Shown in pieces: positions 1 to 8,218 of a stretch of DNA of 64,000 nt. Positions within the stretch are counted from its first letter, which is position 1; every line of letters starts with the position of its first letter. The DNA comes from Phallusia mammillata. Its lineage: Eukaryota > Chordata > Ascidiacea > Phlebobranchia > Ascidiidae. The position numbers were made by a program, and so were the translations under genes. The DNA is taken from assembly GCA_003260075.1 (NCBI GenBank), contig QLIY01000483.1:1-64000 (forward strand). Direction: 5' to 3'. The notes beneath the pieces were generated by a model that saw only the letters and a program-made list of their open reading frames with translations, did not search any database and was not told where the DNA came from.

Positions 1-1596
1 GGTTTCCATACGAATACATGACGGATCTGTCCCGACTCGACGAAACATCTTTACCGCCTATTGACGCGTTTTACAGTTCGTTGACAAAGAAGGCTTTGGC
101 GCTTGAAGAATACCAACGCTGCGTGGAGGTATGGAACCAGGAGGGAATGTCGTCATTGCGCGACTTTCTCCGATGGTACAACAACCTAGACGTTGTCCCA
201 TTTCTTCAAGCGATCCAAAAACACTTTGAATTCTTCGAGAGCCGCGGCGTGGATGCGTTTAAAGACGGTCTGTCCGTACCGGGTCTCACTTTAAAATTTT
301 TGATGAAAACTGTCAGTCCCGATGTCAATCTTACCCTGTTCGGCCCGAGACATCAACACCTTCACCGGTTGATGCGTGAGGCCGTTGTTGGTGGTCCCTC
401 CATAGTTTTTTCAAGATACCAGCACGCTGGAAAAACCTGCATTCGTCCGATGAACTATGGCAACAGTGCCAAGGTCTGCGGTTCTGTGGTCGGCTTTGAC
501 TGCAACTCGATGTACCTGGACTGTTTAGGATCGCTGCAATGCACATCATATTTTACAGTTCTGGTTAGCAAACCCGATTCTGTCGACCGTGAAGTCGTGT
601 GAAGTACGGTTGACTGGCGGGCGAATGGCTGGACTAACTAACAATGCAAAACACCGGAAGATCAAGTATCTCGACGAGCAACAGGCCCAAGCTGCAGTGG
701 CATTACCGGAGTTTGAGAGACAGACCGAAGTTGGCGACGGCATTTTCGAGGTACAACTCCGGAAAAGTCGCTTAGTCCATGACTTGCCCATTCAGTGTGG
801 GCTTCTCGTCTACCAAATGGCTAAGTTGAGGCTTCTGGAGTTTTACTACGATTGCCTCGATCGTTATGTCGACCGAAGGGACTTTCAATTGGCTCAATGT
901 GACACTGACAGTTTGTACTATGGGATATATCAGGCAAACAGATGAGTGATGTCGGCCAAACCTTCGTCGCGAGTTTTTTNCAGTGTGGGCTTCTCGTCTA
1001 CCAAATGGCTAAGTTGAGGCTTCTGGAGTTTTACTACGATTGCCTCGATCGTTATGTCGACCGAAGGGACTTTCAATTGGCTCAATGTGACACTGACAGT
1101 TTGTACTATGGGATATATCAGGCAAACAGATGAGTGATGTCGGCCAAACCTTCGTCGCGAGTTTTTTTAGGCATACCACACGTGGTTTTCCAGCGGACGC
1201 AGCGACTTTGTCGAGCGGTCGATCGCTGGAAAGACATTCCATGCAGCGGCATGCTGTAAAGCCAACAAAAAGCACCACCTTAGGACTCCGGGATTGTTTA
1301 AACTGGAGTGGGCCGGTCAGGCAATTGTAGCCTTAACGTCGAAGACCTATTACTGCCACGGGTCGACGGATAAACAGGCGAGCAAGGGCCTGAACAACGC
1401 GCAGAACCCCTTTGACCTACAGCGCTATCTGGATGTTTTGAATTCGGCGACCAGCTCCAGTGGGACAAACGTGGGATTTAGATGCCTGAACCAGAGCGTT
1501 TTTACGTACGAGCAGACCCGTCAGGGTTTGACGTACTTTTACCCAAAACGCAAAGTTCTGGCGGACGGCTTTTCGACTGCTCCACTGGACATCTAA
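1..1596 (+). pseudogene. Polinton family B DNA polymerase, C-terminal part, disrupted
   Basis: Protein-primed DNA polymerase B that would replicate the element. The frame is open from base 3 and begins with the FPYEYM-type motif seen in this family. A motif A-like stretch (GFDxNSxY) lies near 500-530, the motif C core CDTDS near 899-913 and again near 1087-1101, and a typical C-terminus (KRKVLADG, ending PLDI) runs to the stop at 1594-1596. The frame is broken: stops occur at 600-602 and 943-945, and several frames are needed to follow it. The stretch between motifs A and C is far too short and motif B is not recognisable, so an internal deletion is likely. One break coincides with a single N and an exact 187-bp duplication, so part of the damage may be an assembly artefact. 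A poly(A) signal follows at 1774. Confidence 0.85.
793..1167. repeat. Exact 187-bp tandem duplication around a single N
   Basis: Bases 793-979 and 981-1167 are the same sequence, separated only by the N at 980. It lies inside the polymerase and repeats the motif C coding region. A single N between two identical copies is what an unmerged contig overlap looks like, so this is probably not a real duplication. Confidence 0.9.
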
Positions 1597-1773
1597 AACC
1601 CGGACGACATCCACACACACCCAGATCAAAGGTAATTTACGGTTGGGCGTGTGCGAAACACGCTTTGTTTGTTGCTGTTGTTGATAAATTACAACCTGTT
1701 TTTTTTTTACAATCCACCCCTATCGAACTTAGTTTATTACAGCAGCGAGGGTCATAAAGCGAAATTCACTGTA

Positions 1774-1779
1774 CCAATA
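1774..1779 (+). terminator. AATAAA poly(A) signal after the polymerase
   Basis: Canonical AATAAA about 180 bp after the polymerase stop codon and before the next + strand gene. Confidence 0.5.
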
Positions 1780-1901
1780 AAAGCGCCATGCCTGCGATAG
1801 TTGAGTACTCACACCCAAACTTTACAACCTTACCCGCGGTCGTCGAGGGACATTAAGTACCCCGCCTCGTACGCCGCCACAGCCCCGGGTCAATTTTGCG
1901 G

Positions 1902-1910
1902 GATAAAAGC
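1902..1910 (+). promoter_or_regulatory. TATA-like box for the spliced accessory gene
   Basis: GGATAAAAG lies about 100 bp upstream of the ATG at 2006, a reasonable core promoter distance. The 1597-2005 stretch otherwise holds the polymerase 3' UTR and this promoter. Confidence 0.45.
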
Positions 1911-2005
1911 GCAACGACGTCGAGTAAATATTCACACTATCTGATTCATTTCCAGACAGCCGAACATCAGCAGAAGCAACAGCAAGCAAACAAGCAAGCA
2001 GCAGC

Positions 2006-2685
2006 ATGGAAACACCAACCAAACGACCCATTCTCGCAGATATCACCAACGCCCCGAAGAGACCGTCAGCTCGTTCGGTTTTCGCCGGGATTCGGGGAAA
2101 GCGCGCCCGTGGAAGTAAGTACAAAAACACCTTGCACTAATACCGGCAGCGGAAATAAATTGTATGATAACGCTTGCTCTATTTTCCACAGTCGCTCCAA
2201 CACCGCGTCTGCGCTGCGCTACCTTGACCGTCAAAGTTGGCAAAGGCGATTTTTTCGACACCCAACAGCTCCGCGCTCTCTGCGCCCACCTGTTCGAAGA
2301 GACTCTCCACATCCTAGTGTTTCCCACACCGGCGGAAGACGGCTACAACCGGGTGCAGGTCGTGTACTGGGCGACTTGCGATAGCGACGAACGATGTCTG
2401 ATCGCCACGCGGGTCAGGGAGATGGCGGAAGAGGTGAAAAACGATGGCGCGTGGCTCAACTTTAAAACCCGAACGGTTTTTGCCGCCGAGAAGTACTTCA
2501 AGCCGATCATCAAGAACGCGGTTTGCTATGAAGTCAACAACAGCTTTCGAAACCTGGTCGATTCAGGCGAGCGCCAGCAACTCGAAATGCTGGAACGCCT
2601 GTTTCACGACGAGGGAGCAACCACGCTGGCCCCACTCAACCTGGCTTTCGAGGACGACGACGACGAGCAAGACAGCGACTGTTGA
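2006..2685 (+). CDS. Spliced Polinton accessory protein with destruction-box-like motif and acidic tail
   Basis: I do not recognise the family. Two exons are supported: 2006-2114 (ATG; donor GGAA|GTAAGT) and 2192-2685 (acceptor TTTTCCACAG). Phase 1 is kept across the 77-bp intron, giving about 200 residues. The N-terminal 37 residues are proline- and arginine-rich and contain RPILADITN (residues 7-15), an exact match to the RxxLxDIxN destruction box of B-type cyclins. The second exon encodes a compact alpha/beta-looking domain and ends in an acidic tail (EDDDDEQDSDC), as seen on some single-stranded DNA-binding proteins. It lies between the polymerase and the convergent capsid cassette and has its own TATA-like box and poly(A) signal. 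Role unknown; an early or regulatory function is inference. Confidence 0.75.
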
Positions 2686-2692
2686 TTTACTT

Positions 2693-2722
2693 AATCATTT
2701 TTTTGGCAAAAAAAAAATGATT
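2693..2722 (+). terminator. Inverted repeat just after the spliced gene
   Basis: AATCATTTTTTT and AAAAAAAAAATGATT form a short AT-rich hairpin starting 8 bp after the stop codon. It could help 3' end formation, though it may simply be T/A-tract symmetry. Confidence 0.3.
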
Positions 2723-2814
2723 CTGTAAACCGAGTACTCTTTCTTTTTGTGTTTTTTTTTTTTTTTTGTGATGTTTTTCTTTTAAAATTTTTTTCGGGGG
2801 GGGATTCGTAACGT

Positions 2815-2820
2815 AATAAA
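2815..2820 (+). terminator. AATAAA poly(A) signal of the spliced gene
   Basis: AATAAA 130 bp after the stop at 2685, facing the - strand signal at 2882. The 2686-2962 stretch is the convergent 3' end zone, with T-rich tracts and a (CA)n tract and no gene. Confidence 0.55.
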
Positions 2821-2881
2821 ACAAAGCTATAACTGTCGCACTTGTGTCAAAAAGCAGTTTGTCAGTGTTGAGGTACCACGT

Positions 2882-2887
2882 TTTATT
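2882..2887 (-). terminator. AATAAA poly(A) signal of the capsid/protease cassette
   Basis: TTTATT on the + strand is AATAAA on the - strand, 76-81 bp past the protease stop. It would end - strand transcripts before they run into the + strand gene. Confidence 0.55.
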
Positions 2888-2903
2888 TGCAAGCAAGTAC
2901 ATA

Positions 2904-2908
<5 letters not shown>

Positions 2909-2941
<33 letters not shown>
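2909..2941. repeat. (CA)n microsatellite
   Basis: An almost pure CA dinucleotide run in the short gap between the two convergent poly(A) sites and the protease stop. Confidence 0.9.
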
Positions 2942-2942
<1 letters not shown>

Positions 2943-2962
2943 ATACACGCACGCACACGAAA

Positions 2963-3418
2963 TCACAAGTCGGCAACAAAATCTTGCACAATGCGGTCGT
3001 TGCGCGTCAGGTCAGAGTCAAAGCAGCGCACGATTTGTTCCAATGCAAATCCACGCACTCGGTGTAGCAGATAAAACACACAATGCTGCCCGCACGCAGT
3101 TGAAAATGGGCTTTGCAATAGGGTTTTGTTCGACCGCCAGGTGACGCAGTTTTCATCCATGAAGCGAGCGAGCTGATCTCGGAACGGTTCTCGCCCGAAC
3201 GAATCGTAGAACTCGCCGTTGCCGTCGACGTCGATGAACACGGCCAGCCAGTGCTCGCCAGGTCGGTCACTCGGGTCGGTGTTGATCACGTAGGCGTTTG
3301 GCGGTGGTGGGTGAGCTGATGGCAAACTGCCAATCTCATCGATCGAATACACGCCGCAGAACACGTACTTGGCCACCCCGTCCCGCGTCATTATCGCGTT
3401 TATTTGGTTTTCGTCCAT
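2963..3418 (-). CDS. Adenain-like cysteine protease (Polinton PRO)
   Basis: Predicted virion maturation protease of 151 residues in the C5/Ulp1 fold. Visible catalytic elements: His56 in GEHWLAV, an acidic Asp72 in FYDSFG, Gln102 and the nucleophile Cys109 in STACGQHC, with the seven-residue Gln-to-Cys spacing known for this family. I start at the ATG at 3418, which shares its A with the stop of the major capsid gene (TGATG); a GTG one codon upstream is not needed. A TATA-like AATATAATT lies at 3462-3473, about 45 bp upstream. It is the last gene of the - strand cassette. In related elements the enzyme trims capsid and core precursors; here that is inferred from family. Open and apparently intact. 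Confidence 0.93.
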   Translation of the reverse strand: MDENQINAIMTRDGVAKYVFCGVYSIDEIGSLPSAHPPPPNAYVINTDPSDRPGEHWLAVFIDVDGNGEFYDSFGREPFRDQLARFMDENCVTWRSNKTLLQSPFSTACGQHCVFYLLHRVRGFALEQIVRCFDSDLTRNDRIVQDFVADL

Positions 3419-4725
3419 CACGCGGCAAAGTCGAATATGACGTTGCGATGTCTGTCTATTTCAATTATATTCTCGTACTCGCTGTACACGACAATATTTA
3501 CCGACGAATCGAGCGGCGCCGAAAAGTTTGCCGTCAAACGGACGTTACCATGGCGCACCAAGTCGAAACTGGCCAGGTCGCTCTGGTCGGGGGTCAGGTC
3601 AAAGCAGTACAGCGTAAAACCGCGCGAATAGTCGGCGACGTCGATCCCGTTTCCGGAATTTTCAAAAAACGTTCCGGTGCCACTGAACATGGTGAGGAAG
3701 CTTCTAATGTATCGCCGGTTCGCGTAGTCCGGTTGCAGCGCCTTGCCCGGGATCATCCGCCCGTCCTGGTACAAGGCGAGAAAGTTCACGTTGAGATGCT
3801 TGAAGTTGAAGGGGTTCTTGTGATAGGCGCCGTTGTAGGCGTCGTTGTCGACAAAACCTATCACGATTCTCTTCGGTATCTGACCGCGGATAAGACCTTC
3901 CTGATTCGTCGACAGGTCGCCCCTCGGCACAGAAAACACCTTAATTTCACCGCGAGTGATGGGGTATTTCGCGGTACCCCGTTGGAGCGCCTTGATGTGA
4001 CCCATCAAAACTGGTGCGCTCGGGTGCACTTTGCGCGCATACAGACGAACGTCCCGGATGTTGATGCGAAATTCCGCATCTTGCGCGGCCATCAGCGAAA
4101 AGGCGTCTTTGCTCCGCGACAGGCGCACTTTCACGTCAACACCGTTCAACAGATAACGGTTTTGAAACATCATATCCAGGTGCAGTTTTCCGATCATCTC
4201 GACAGCGCGACTGCCCGCCGACAACTGCTTGCGCAAGCGAAAGCCGCCGTTGGCGTTCGCGATCGTGTCATGCTGACCAGCGGCGTCTTTCGCCCACAGA
4301 CTCGAAGTCAGCTGCGATCGTTTGGCCTCCTCGCCGAAGCTCAGCAAAGTTTCCAGGTACGCTCTGTACGGGTAGGTGTTCGACGACGGCGTGACGGTCT
4401 TGTTGTTCAACGAGAGATCGACCTGACCCCAGAGAGAGTGCAGCCAATAATTGACCGGAGCGACCGCTGCGTCGTTAGCCAATTCGCTGCCGTCGGCGTT
4501 GGTGATGCGTGCCGTGCAGAGCAGCATCGTGTTGGCCAAATCGATATAGTCTTCGCCCGTGCCCGAAATCAAAAATTCCACGGGACCCGAATCGGTCAGG
4601 GTCGAAAGGGGCAAGTATTCGACCCATTGCGAATGTTCGACGCTGACTTGAGTGGGCTTGACTCCAAACAGATCCAGTTCGCTTTTTAAACAGTGCTGAG
4701 AGCGCGGGTTGATGAAGGAACCCAT
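3418..4725 (-). CDS. Major capsid protein, double jelly roll (Polinton MCP)
   Basis: About 435 residues, the normal size for Polinton major capsid proteins, which form hexon-like trimers of icosahedral particles. Diagnostic features are the N-terminal KSELDLFGVKPTQ region, WVEYLPLSTL, and a long beta-rich body ending in YENIIEIDRHRNVIFDFA. I choose the ATG at 4725 because related proteins start just before KSELDLF. A longer open frame upstream to 4833 lies in the preceding gene and is probably chance. The start follows the stop of the upstream virion protein by one base (TAAGATG), and the stop overlaps the protease start. No frameshift or internal stop is seen, so the gene may still be functional. 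Confidence 0.92.
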   Translation of the reverse strand: MGSFINPRSQHCLKSELDLFGVKPTQVSVEHSQWVEYLPLSTLTDSGPVEFLISGTGEDYIDLANTMLLCTARITNADGSELANDAAVAPVNYWLHSLWGQVDLSLNNKTVTPSSNTYPYRAYLETLLSFGEEAKRSQLTSSLWAKDAAGQHDTIANANGGFRLRKQLSAGSRAVEMIGKLHLDMMFQNRYLLNGVDVKVRLSRSKDAFSLMAAQDAEFRINIRDVRLYARKVHPSAPVLMGHIKALQRGTAKYPITRGEIKVFSVPRGDLSTNQEGLIRGQIPKRIVIGFVDNDAYNGAYHKNPFNFKHLNVNFLALYQDGRMIPGKALQPDYANRRYIRSFLTMFSGTGTFFENSGNGIDVADYSRGFTLYCFDLTPDQSDLASFDLVRHGNVRLTANFSAPLDSSVNIVVYSEYENIIEIDRHRNVIFDFAA

Positions 4726-4726
4726 C

Positions 4727-5167
4727 TTATTCGAATATGTCCCGTCGCTTGCGCCGACGCTTATTGCCTGTTGCCGCTTTTTTACCGCTCGTCTTTCGCC
4801 GCTTGACGACTGCACGCACTCCAGGAGGTCCACCCGTTAGACTTTGCTGCGCAACTCCTAATAACGCCTGTCCGGCTTCCCTCGATCTTTTTATAGCCGC
4901 GGCCTTGGGGCTTTGACCGCCGATGACGTCACTGGCAAACTCGACACCGGATTTCAGGGCCTGTTTGCCGAGCTTCCGCGCGCCCGACTTGAGCAGCGGC
5001 AAAACAGCGCGACCGAGACTGCTGAAAATGCTTCCGAGACCGTGGCCACGCTGCGACACAGAGCCGGAGAAAACCGGCAAACCCGCGCCCACCTGGGCCA
5101 CGTAATAGTCTTCGTATTGGCCGATGTCGTGCTCGGGGCAGTACGGAAGCGCACAACGCGAGTACAT
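4727..5167 (-). CDS. Basic virion core-like protein (Polinton pX-like)
   Basis: A 146-residue protein with an ATG at 5167. A tyrosine-rich start is followed by a conserved-looking glycine segment (GLPVFSGSVSQRGHGLGS) and then a small hydrophobic/helical region (residues about 50-80, LGRAVLPLLKSGARKLGK). The C-terminus is very basic (residues about 115-145, KRRKTSGKK then KRRRKRR), suited to DNA binding. Proteins of this layout sit next to the major capsid gene in Polintons and adintoviruses and are compared to adenovirus core or pX proteins. That equivalence is from family knowledge and is not proved here. TATA-like sequences lie at 5264-5272 and 5170-5178. Confidence 0.75.
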   Translation of the reverse strand: MYSRCALPYCPEHDIGQYEDYYVAQVGAGLPVFSGSVSQRGHGLGSIFSSLGRAVLPLLKSGARKLGKQALKSGVEFASDVIGGQSPKAAAIKRSREAGQALLGVAQQSLTGGPPGVRAVVKRRKTSGKKAATGNKRRRKRRDIFE

Positions 5168-5180
5168 CCTCTATATATGC

Positions 5181-5918
5181 TCAGAGACGAAAGGCTCGCT
5201 TACGAAAGTGTAATGTCACTATCACCCGACCTCGCTCGAATGGAACTGTGCGGCCGGCTCCGTCTTTTATAGCCAGTTCGATGGTCGAGAAGGAGCGAAC
5301 GCGCAAGGGGTGATACCCAATGCGCATGTAACGCTCAAAGCAAGTTTCACCGGTGCTGCCTCGAACCGGAACAGTTTCCAAAAGCGGCACGAGCGCGTCG
5401 CCGACGATCCTCGGTTCAACGATGTCCGTGTAGATGTACAGGGCCGATACGTCGTCGGTAAGGTTGCATACGCGATCGCCAACGTACTTTCCTCGCTCGA
5501 ATGTGTCCTTTTCGAAGCCCAACGACTGAGCGAGTTTCGGCGACAGACGCACGCGCTCAAACCGTGCTACGCGCAGGGTAGCCAGCAGCGTCACCTTGTC
5601 GAAGCTGAAGCGCACAAGACGATTGGGATTGCCGTCGATGCGCAGCGAGTTCAAACGCTGGACCATCTCAGATCCGGAACGGTAATAGCCTGAGGGCAAA
5701 CGCAGAACGTCCACCTTCTCGCCGACAATAACCTCGAACCACATATCGACTGCGCGCACGTTATGCCACGAGTGTGGATATTGAATGTCGCTCAGAGCGA
5801 CTTCCCAAACACCAGAATCGAGAGTGATCGCTTCGGGTAGCTTCGTAGTGAAATTGGCCAGGGTGTTTTGCGGGTAGTACAGCATACTGCTGTTACTCGG
5901 GAGGGTAATGTAAAACAT
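5181..5918 (-). CDS. Minor capsid (penton-like) protein (Polinton mCP)
   Basis: About 245 residues, single jelly-roll penton family. The N-terminal signature MFYITLPSNSSM, then YYPQNTLANFTTKLP and VWEVALSDIQYPHSW, is typical. I start at the ATG at 5918, which begins this signature; the open frame extends upstream to 6008 but that part belongs to the overlapping membrane protein gene. It overlaps the 3' end of that gene by 26 bp in another frame and is followed after 13 bp by the basic virion protein. It should form the capsid vertices with the major capsid protein. No break is visible. Confidence 0.9.
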   Translation of the reverse strand: MFYITLPSNSSMLYYPQNTLANFTTKLPEAITLDSGVWEVALSDIQYPHSWHNVRAVDMWFEVIVGEKVDVLRLPSGYYRSGSEMVQRLNSLRIDGNPNRLVRFSFDKVTLLATLRVARFERVRLSPKLAQSLGFEKDTFERGKYVGDRVCNLTDDVSALYIYTDIVEPRIVGDALVPLLETVPVRGSTGETCFERYMRIGYHPLRVRSFSTIELAIKDGAGRTVPFERGRVIVTLHFRKRAFRL

Positions 5919-6165
5919 AACGCTTTCGCTTGATGTTCGGCGCCGGTAGAAGATAGCCCAGACCGCTGGCCAAAAGCGCAGTCCAAAGGTTTGTGTTGGG
6001 ATGGCCAATGGTCAAATTCACCAGACTGGTGGCGACCACAACAAATATTATCAACACCTGCGCAGCAAACACAATTTCGGTGCGGGGCAGTTCTTGGCCA
6101 CAACAACTCCAAAGACGTCCGGAATCGGAGCTGGTCTCTGTCATTCGACGCTGATTAGTCGTCAT
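5893..6165 (-). CDS. Small membrane protein of Polinton
   Basis: A 90-residue protein. A hydrophilic, Ser/Thr-rich N-terminus (residues 1-30) is followed by a strong membrane segment (about 33-53, VLIIFVVVATSLVNLTI) and a second hydrophobic stretch (about 58-75, LWTALLASGLGYLLPAP), then a basic end. Small proteins with an LGYLLP-type segment are common beside the minor capsid gene of these elements; function is not known. It overlaps the integrase 3' end by 11 bp and the minor capsid start by 26 bp. The TATA-like TTATAAAAT at 6224-6235 is about 60 bp upstream and may serve this and following genes. Confidence 0.75.
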   Translation of the reverse strand: MTTNQRRMTETSSDSGRLWSCCGQELPRTEIVFAAQVLIIFVVVATSLVNLTIGHPNTNLWTALLASGLGYLLPAPNIKRKRYVLHYPPE

Positions 6166-7219
6166 ACGTGGTTAACAAGTCGGAAGCTGCAATCCAGGAA
6201 TTAAAATCCTCTGAGTAGTTCAACCATTTTATAAGCAATTGCTCAACGCCAGCCTTTTTTCGTCGGTCAAGCACTTTCTCGATTCTGAACACGGTCTTCT
6301 CGACAGGCTGCAACTCTTCCTCGTAAAACGTACCCTTGACCGGTTCGCGGTTATAATCCACCAAGTTGTAGGTGGGCGGGCGACCACTTCGAGCTTTGGC
6401 GATAAAAAAGATTTCATCCGACCAGTTGGGCAGATAGCCCTTCCGGAAGGCGGTTCTGGTAACAGCTACTCGCACTGCAGAATCGACCTTGTATCGACAG
6501 AGGCGCGGTGGCGAAGGGTCCCGATACAAAACCGTCCACACGCGATCTTCGTTCTTTCGCGTCACAGACTCGGGGCTAGTCTGTATACTCCGGTGGAAGG
6601 AACTGTTGTAACTCGATACAACGTCGTCAATCGCGTCGACATACGACGAATCGGACGTCTTGGTAAAGTAACGCCACAAGCGAGTCTTTAGCGTTCGATT
6701 AAAGCGCTCCACTACCGAGGCCTTGGTCTCGTCGTTGTATGTAGTGAAAAAATGAATTCCACGCTCGTCGAGCCACCTTTGAAATACTCGGTTGACAAAT
6801 TCTTTTCCGCGATCTGTCTGCAGCTTGCCCGGCTGACGACCGCTCCTCTGCAAAATCACTTTGAACGCTTCCACAAGACTGACACCGGTTTTATTTTTTA
6901 ATGGCACGACCCACGCATACTTTGAAAACACGTCAATGACAGTAAGCAAATACTTGAAACCACGATTACGACGACTCAACTTCGTGACGTCGACCAAATC
7001 GGCCTGCCACTGACTGTCGATGCCGCCAACGACAACACGAGAACGCTTAAAGTTTCGCTTCAGGGGCTTGTGCAATGTGTACACGTCCTGCGATTGGAGC
7101 CAACGCCTAACGCGCGATTCGGGGCGACGTGTGGCGCGCTGAAGCGAGCCCACCCCGCCGTAACTTCCAGGACACTTGGGGTCGTAATATTCAGCGGACA
7201 GATCTATCGGCTTATCCAT
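6155..7219 (-). CDS. Integrase with C-terminal chromodomain (Polinton INT)
   Basis: A retroviral-type rve integrase of 354 residues that inserts the element DNA into the host genome. The catalytic triad is visible: Asp74 in WQADLVDV, Asp136 in LQTDRGKEF and Glu171 in SVVERFNRTLK. A chromodomain follows at residues about 313-350 (VFRIEKVLDRR, LIKWLNYSEDFNSWI) and may direct integration to marked chromatin. The ATG at 7219 overlaps the upstream gene by 16 bp. An ATAAAA sequence about 75 bp upstream (7292-7303) may act as a TATA element. The frame is complete and all catalytic residues are present, so the enzyme could be active. Identification is certain. Confidence 0.95.
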   Translation of the reverse strand: MDKPIDLSAEYYDPKCPGSYGGVGSLQRATRRPESRVRRWLQSQDVYTLHKPLKRNFKRSRVVVGGIDSQWQADLVDVTKLSRRNRGFKYLLTVIDVFSKYAWVVPLKNKTGVSLVEAFKVILQRSGRQPGKLQTDRGKEFVNRVFQRWLDERGIHFFTTYNDETKASVVERFNRTLKTRLWRYFTKTSDSSYVDAIDDVVSSYNSSFHRSIQTSPESVTRKNEDRVWTVLYRDPSPPRLCRYKVDSAVRVAVTRTAFRKGYLPNWSDEIFFIAKARSGRPPTYNLVDYNREPVKGTFYEEELQPVEKTVFRIEKVLDRRKKAGVEQLLIKWLNYSEDFNSWIAASDLLTTYDD

Positions 7220-7875
7220 CGTGTTGGCAGTTTGATGCTCCGAACGCTGGGCGGTGTCATCGGCTCTGGCTGCTGGAAGACCTGCGGCAGGCGCCTTTTA
7301 TTGCCCACCAACGTCTTTGGCACGTTGGCCTCGTTTAAGGCCGCCATGAAACGCTCCCAACCGACGGGTCCGCCGATTTTGGTAGTTTTCCGTACAACGT
7401 CGTGCACCAGATCTTCAATATTGCTGTTTGGTATCACGTCGCCATCTACGACGAGCTGACCGGTCGGTTTGAAGTCCATCCCAGGGCTTTCGTTAACAAT
7501 GCGCATGACGCGCGCAGCTTTGTGTTTGAGAGATTTCGGCATGCCGGCCACAATCTGCTGAACCATTTCAGTTCGCCGGTCGACCGGCGTACTTGACGAT
7601 GCTGAACCGGACGCGTCTTTCTTCGCGCCCACCACAGTCACTTCCATAGGAGGTCTTTTCGCGTTGACATCGCTGTAGAAACGATATTTCTGCAGCGTTT
7701 CGTTGTACAGTTTCACTTTCGCATCCAGCGGCATCGTGTTGTTTACAATCGAATTCATGTCGGCGTCCAGCTTGCTCAAGGCGCTTTCCACAGGCGTGGA
7801 CTTTGTAGGCGCTTTGTCGTGAAGGGTTTTCAAAAGTCTCGGATCAACCAACGCCATCTTCTGCACGTTTTCCAT
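7204..7875 (-). CDS. Conserved Polinton protein of unknown function
   Basis: About 223 residues. The N-terminus MALVDPRLLKTL is characteristic of a protein found next to the integrase in many Polintons, but no function is known to me. It has a helical N-terminal half with charged residues, a Ser/Ala/Thr-rich linker (residues about 90-103), a second helical region and a basic C-terminus. I start at the ATG at 7875, which shares its A with the TGA of the upstream gene (TGATG); a GTG one codon upstream is unlikely. The stop lies 16 bp inside the integrase gene in another frame. Its position within the morphogenesis cassette suggests a virion or assembly role (inference). Confidence 0.7.
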   Translation of the reverse strand: MENVQKMALVDPRLLKTLHDKAPTKSTPVESALSKLDADMNSIVNNTMPLDAKVKLYNETLQKYRFYSDVNAKRPPMEVTVVGAKKDASGSASSSTPVDRRTEMVQQIVAGMPKSLKHKAARVMRIVNESPGMDFKPTGQLVVDGDVIPNSNIEDLVHDVVRKTTKIGGPVGWERFMAALNEANVPKTLVGNKRRLPQVFQQPEPMTPPSVRSIKLPTRWISR

Positions 7876-8216
7876 CACTTCCTGCCAAACAGACTGCCCG
7901 CGATAGCCGGAATTACCGTTCCCAGTAGAGGACCCAAAATAGCACCAAGAAAACCACCGCGTTGTATAATGGCCTTTTTCCGCTTCACGCTGGTGGACTT
8001 TTTGGCAACTTCACGCAAGCCTTTCCTGTGCCGGTGCAACTTTTCTTTTGCAGCGCGACTCAGTGGGACGTTCCCCTTCAGTATGTTGTAGCAGCACTCG
8101 CAAATGCAGTTGATCGTCTCGCGATCCGCGCCTTTTATAATGCCTCGGACAAGCTTCGGTTTGCTCTGCGCCAGAACCGTCAGCATGGGCGCGTGCTTGC
8201 GCAGACGATGGGACAT
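7875..8216 (-). CDS. Conserved small basic Polinton protein with hydrophobic C-terminus
   Basis: A 113-residue protein recognisable by layout. An Arg/Lys-rich start (MSHRLRKHAPMLTVLA) is followed by a Cys-containing helical part (INCICECCYNILKGNVPLS), a very basic middle, and a glycine-rich hydrophobic end (GGFLGAILGPLLGTVIPAIAG). Such proteins with a G-rich amphipathic or membrane-active tail are common in Polintons and adintoviruses; comparison to membrane-lytic virion proteins is possible but unproved. It starts 3 bp after the ATPase stop and overlaps the next gene by a shared A. A TTATAAAAGG sequence near 8127-8140 lies inside it. Confidence 0.72.
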   Translation of the reverse strand: MSHRLRKHAPMLTVLAQSKPKLVRGIIKGADRETINCICECCYNILKGNVPLSRAAKEKLHRHRKGLREVAKKSTSVKRKKAIIQRGGFLGAILGPLLGTVIPAIAGSLFGRK

Positions 8217-8218
8217 CC

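Noticed and set aside
3298..4689. 463-codon open frame on the + strand
   Set aside because: It is antisense to the major capsid gene, whose family identity is clear; GC-rich coding DNA often leaves the opposite strand open.
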